Below, piece after piece: positions 61,444 through 64,000 of a stretch of DNA of 64,000 nt (position 1 is the stretch's first letter; the number at the start of each line of letters is the position of its first letter). The position numbers and the translations under genes are program-made. Below the pieces are notes generated by a model that worked only from the letters and a program-made list of their open reading frames with translations, did not search any database and had not been told where the DNA came from. This DNA is from Pseudobutyrivibrio ruminis (GTDB lineage Bacteria > Bacillota > Clostridia > Lachnospirales > Lachnospiraceae), in contig NZ_SVET01000001.1 of assembly GCF_015057245.1 (NCBI RefSeq), forward strand, positions 124,001 through 188,000, in the 5' to 3' direction.

Positions 61444-62120
61444 ATTATGCAAATAGCATTGTTCTCTAAAGAATAATAATACAAACTGTCAGATAGAATA
61501 TCTTCTTCAGGAACTTCATTTTGATTAACCATCGAAATCATTTCCTTAAGATCATCGATTCCTATCTGGCAGTTTTTCATTTCTCTATAAATCAAAACCT
61601 CATGAATAGAACATGGAATTATGAAAAGATTCGATTTCATTCTTTCAGCGATGTCCTTGATTACATCCTTATACAAAATAGCAGATGCCCCGTAGGTACC
61701 CAATTGATTTGATAGCACCTGTAGGGGAATAAATCCATCCTCGATAGCCGCAGCGTCATACATATCTTCTGCTCCAGTAATTTCTGCTATTGTAGAAAAT
61801 ATTCCCTGAAACTTCAAACCAAGAATACGCTGAGTATTTACACTTGACGCATTCATCAAATCTGTCACGCTAAGATCAAGCATAAGCATATGCTCATTAT
61901 TAAGCATGAACCCCTTAAATTCATCCTCATTGTCACTAGGGAATAAATAATAAAACACAATGGCCAAATCTAAATACTCCACGTGTGGTACAGTTTCTAA
62001 AAGCTCCCTATTTCTCTCCTTGTTTATAAGCTTGTATATAATACGAGTTTTTGCCACCTCAAGGTCCTTAAACATAAGAGCAAAATCAATTCTATCTATA
62101 TGTAATTTTTCAGTAATCAT
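61440..62120 (-). CDS. N-terminally short DUF5688 family protein
   Basis: A 226-residue protein (ATG at 62120) that matches the C-terminal two thirds of DUF5688 proteins: KTRIIYKLINKERNRELLETVPHVEYLDLAIVFYYL, then a region equivalent to the MYVLTN segment, GASAILYKDVI, and FIIPCSIHEVLI with the late motif SMVNQNEVPEEDILSDSLYYYS. The usual N-terminal stretch with KNNGxxLxGL is absent, and only about 40 bases lie between it and the recN terminator. A start 18 codons earlier would fall into that terminator. Function is unknown; the gene may be a truncated copy. Confidence 0.75.
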   Translation of the reverse strand: MITEKLHIDRIDFALMFKDLEVAKTRIIYKLINKERNRELLETVPHVEYLDLAIVFYYLFPSDNEDEFKGFMLNNEHMLMLDLSVTDLMNASSVNTQRILGLKFQGIFSTIAEITGAEDMYDAAAIEDGFIPLQVLSNQLGTYGASAILYKDVIKDIAERMKSNLFIIPCSIHEVLIYREMKNCQIGIDDLKEMISMVNQNEVPEEDILSDSLYYYSLENNAICII

Positions 62121-62157
62121 AATAATATGATATAAAAAGTATTGGGATTTATATAAA

Positions 62158-62188
62158 GAAAAAATGATCCGCATGTTACCATGCGGAT
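62158..62188 (-). terminator. Terminator of recN
   Basis: ATCCGCATG/CATGCGGAT, a 9-bp stem with a 4-base loop, then TTTTTTC on the minus strand. Confidence 0.85.
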
Positions 62189-62216
62189 ATTAATATATCA
62201 AGATTCAATATTAAAA

Positions 62217-63896
62217 TCAAGCTTTATTTTTGTAGCTGTTGGCTAATTCCTTCATTTCTCGGGCATTTGTAAGAACCGCCTCTGTAATAGCACTGCCACC
62301 AAGCATTCTTGCAAGCTCCTCAATAGTGTCATTGTCGTAAAGCTTTTTAATACCTGAAATAGTGTGGCCCTGCTCAACATTCTTTTCAATGAGGAAATGA
62401 GTATCTGCCATAGCAGCAATCTGAGGTAGATGTGTGATACAAATAACCTGATGCTTATCTGCTACAGTACAAAGCTTTTCTGATACAGCTTGTGCTGTTC
62501 TACCAGAAATACCTGCATCAATCTCATCGAAAATAAGAGTATCGATTCCGCCGCCTGAAGCAAGAACAGTCTTGATTGCAAGCATAATACGGCTCATTTC
62601 ACCACCTGATGCAATATCCTTAAGTGGACGAAGTGGCTCACCTGGGTTTGTGCAAATCATAAACTCACCACTATCAAAACCATCTGCTGTGTAGTGATCA
62701 AGCTTTGTAAGATGCATTTCGAATTCAGAATTAAGGAAGTTCAAATCGCTCATTGCTTCCTGCATCTTTTTAGAAAGTTCTGCTGCGCACTTTCTGCGAA
62801 TATCAGAAAGCTTCTGGCATAAATCATCAAGCTCTTTTGTAGCAACATCCACCTTGTGCTTTAATTCTGCCAAATACTCATCAAAGGATTCAAACTTTGC
62901 CTTCTTTTCCTGACGAGCAGCAAGCTCCTGTAAAACAGCTTCGATTGTGGAACCGTATTTGTCCTTCAGTCTGTTGATTTCATTTAAGCGAAGCTCTACT
63001 TCGTTGAATCTGCTAGCATCAAAAGATGCGTCAGACATGTAGCTCGAAAGCTCTCTGTTGAAATCTGAAATAATACTATCAGCATCATTAAGCATAGAAA
63101 GAAATTCCGATGCCCTATCATCGATAGATTCTATATATCGTATATCCGATATTGCAGAACTGATGGCATCTGACACACCGCCATCTCCTGCCATAGCTTC
63201 ATGAGCTCTACCAAAATATTCCATAGTGCGGCTAAAGTTTGAAAGACGTTTGTATTCATCCTCAAGCTCTTCATCCTCACCTATTTTTAAATTAGCAGAC
63301 TCAATTTCATTTATTTCATGCTCCAAAAGAACAATTTCTCTTTCCTTTGAAACATCACTTTGCTTTGCTTCTTCAAGCTCTGCAGTAAGTGCCTTGTAAT
63401 TCTTATAAGATTCAGCAATTCTATCCTTCAAATCACCTATCTCATTTTTAGCAAACTCATCTAGAAGCTCCATGTGGCGCTTTGTATTAAGAAGTGACTG
63501 ATGTTCCTTCTGTCCGTAGATATCAAGTAACAACGCCCCAACTTCTTTCATCTTTGCAGCTGGAACCTGCTCGCCATTAATCTTTCCAACGGCGCGAGAT
63601 TCAGTGATTCTTCTAGACATAATCACTTCGTCATCGTATGGCTCCACTCCCATTTCTCTCAGAGCTTCCTTTGTACTTTCATCATTGATAAGGTATACAG
63701 CTTCCACAAATGCCTCAGAATCAGCATCTCTAAGAAAATCCTTAGATGCCTTGTCTCCAAGACTTAGATGAAGTGCTCCCAAAATGATAGATTTACCTGC
63801 TCCGGTTTCTCCCGATAAGATATTAAGCCCCTTAGAAAAAACAATCTCCTCTTCATCAATAAGGGCTAAGTTTTTAACGTGCAAACTAGCTAGCAT
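62217..63896 (-). CDS. recN: DNA repair protein RecN
   Basis: SMC-like ATPase that helps repair double-strand breaks. The 559-residue protein has Walker A GETGAGKSI near 30-38, a long central coiled coil with a hinge-like dip (about 155-370), the signature DIASGGEMSRIMLAIK, and Walker B TLIFDEIDAGISG near the end. AAAAGGAGAA precedes the ATG. In Firmicutes it follows argR, and the last bases of the window are consistent with that. Confidence 0.96.
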   Translation of the reverse strand: MLASLHVKNLALIDEEEIVFSKGLNILSGETGAGKSIILGALHLSLGDKASKDFLRDADSEAFVEAVYLINDESTKEALREMGVEPYDDEVIMSRRITESRAVGKINGEQVPAAKMKEVGALLLDIYGQKEHQSLLNTKRHMELLDEFAKNEIGDLKDRIAESYKNYKALTAELEEAKQSDVSKEREIVLLEHEINEIESANLKIGEDEELEDEYKRLSNFSRTMEYFGRAHEAMAGDGGVSDAISSAISDIRYIESIDDRASEFLSMLNDADSIISDFNRELSSYMSDASFDASRFNEVELRLNEINRLKDKYGSTIEAVLQELAARQEKKAKFESFDEYLAELKHKVDVATKELDDLCQKLSDIRRKCAAELSKKMQEAMSDLNFLNSEFEMHLTKLDHYTADGFDSGEFMICTNPGEPLRPLKDIASGGEMSRIMLAIKTVLASGGGIDTLIFDEIDAGISGRTAQAVSEKLCTVADKHQVICITHLPQIAAMADTHFLIEKNVEQGHTISGIKKLYDNDTIEELARMLGGSAITEAVLTNAREMKELANSYKNKA

Positions 63897-63953
63897 TTAA
63901 TTCTCCTTTTCTATGCCCGCGTTTCTGTGTAAAAGGATCCTTGCACCAACCTT

Positions 63954-64000
63954 TTATTTTTCGATGATTCGTTTTAGTTTCCCCATTAAAACGACAGTAT
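63954..64000 (-). CDS. 3' end of an upstream gene, possibly argR
   Basis: On the minus strand a frame entering at the right edge reads VVLMGKLKRIIEK and stops with TAA at 63956-63954. A C-terminal amphipathic helix of this sort would suit ArgR, which usually precedes recN. Only about 14 codons are visible, so the identity is a guess. Confidence 0.35.
   Translation of the reverse strand, partial: TVVLMGKLKRIIEK

Noticed and set aside
1..64000. Search for CRISPR arrays, insertion sequences, integrases, phage genes and toxin-antitoxin pairs
   Set aside because: None could be supported. The gene content is chromosomal throughout, apart from the AP2/HNH-derived gene noted above.

Overview
The window looks like a chromosomal segment of a low-to-moderate GC anaerobic Firmicute of the family Lachnospiraceae, probably close to Butyrivibrio or Pseudobutyrivibrio. 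This rests on gene content and order rather than rRNA: a DUF5688 protein, a GGGtGRT protein beside a NifU-like scaffold, a Clostridial-type GlnRS, and secG-rnr and yrzL-yrrK-yrzB order. Nearly all DNA is coding and most genes read on the minus strand. I saw no phage, transposon, integrase, rRNA or CRISPR. No gene-free stretch exceeds about 300 bases.

Layout. (1) 1-13.1 kb is housekeeping on the minus strand: rnr (running off the left edge), secG, yajC, tgt, aroC, a beta-propeller lactonase, then a translationally coupled block ireB-ruvX-DUF1292-rnj-trmR-trhP downstream of mtaB. A CmpB-type membrane protein and an HPr-like protein lie on the plus strand. (2) 13.4-21 kb: prmA-rsmE-cysteine desulfurase-thiI, a DUF2225 protein, glnS and a rhomboid-like membrane protein. 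(3) 21-30.7 kb is a sugar sensing and uptake locus. It has a ChvE-type lipoprotein, an ATPase and a permease, then a YesN-type regulator, a LytS/YesM-type sensor kinase and two membrane-anchored sugar-binding proteins. A long rod-like terminator separates the two halves. (4) 30.7-36.7 kb: a PreA-like dehydrogenase, azlCD, an AP2-domain protein, ilvN-ilvC and an orphan Sfp-type transferase. (5) 36.7-44 kb: a CgeB-like glycosyltransferase facing a DRE-TIM aldolase, a chemoreceptor-DUF3592-LURP operon, and the scaffold/GGGtGRT operon. (6) 44-57.4 kb: a YdjGHI-like membrane-stress locus, a left-handed beta-helix protein, an unusually long topoisomerase III, an ATPase-family protein with a broken P-loop, asd, argH and queH. 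(7) 57.5-64 kb: tRNA-Thr(CGT), potABCD, a shortened DUF5688 protein, recN and probably the tail of argR.

Two themes run through the window. One is tRNA/rRNA modification: tgt and queH for queuosine, trhP and trmR for 5-(m)ethoxyuridine-type wobble bases, mtaB, thiI with its sulfur donor, and rsmE. The other is nutrient handling at the membrane: sugar and polyamine importers, branched-chain amino-acid synthesis next to an export pair, and sensory proteins. The most unusual items are the sensor kinase with two anchored binding proteins, the topoisomerase III with six C-terminal repeats and an altered acidic triad, the AP2/HNH-derived protein, the HPr-like protein without its histidine, the PreA fused to a GltD/DPD-like iron-sulfur head, and the degenerate P-loop protein. 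Family assignments come from reading motifs by eye. No database search was run.
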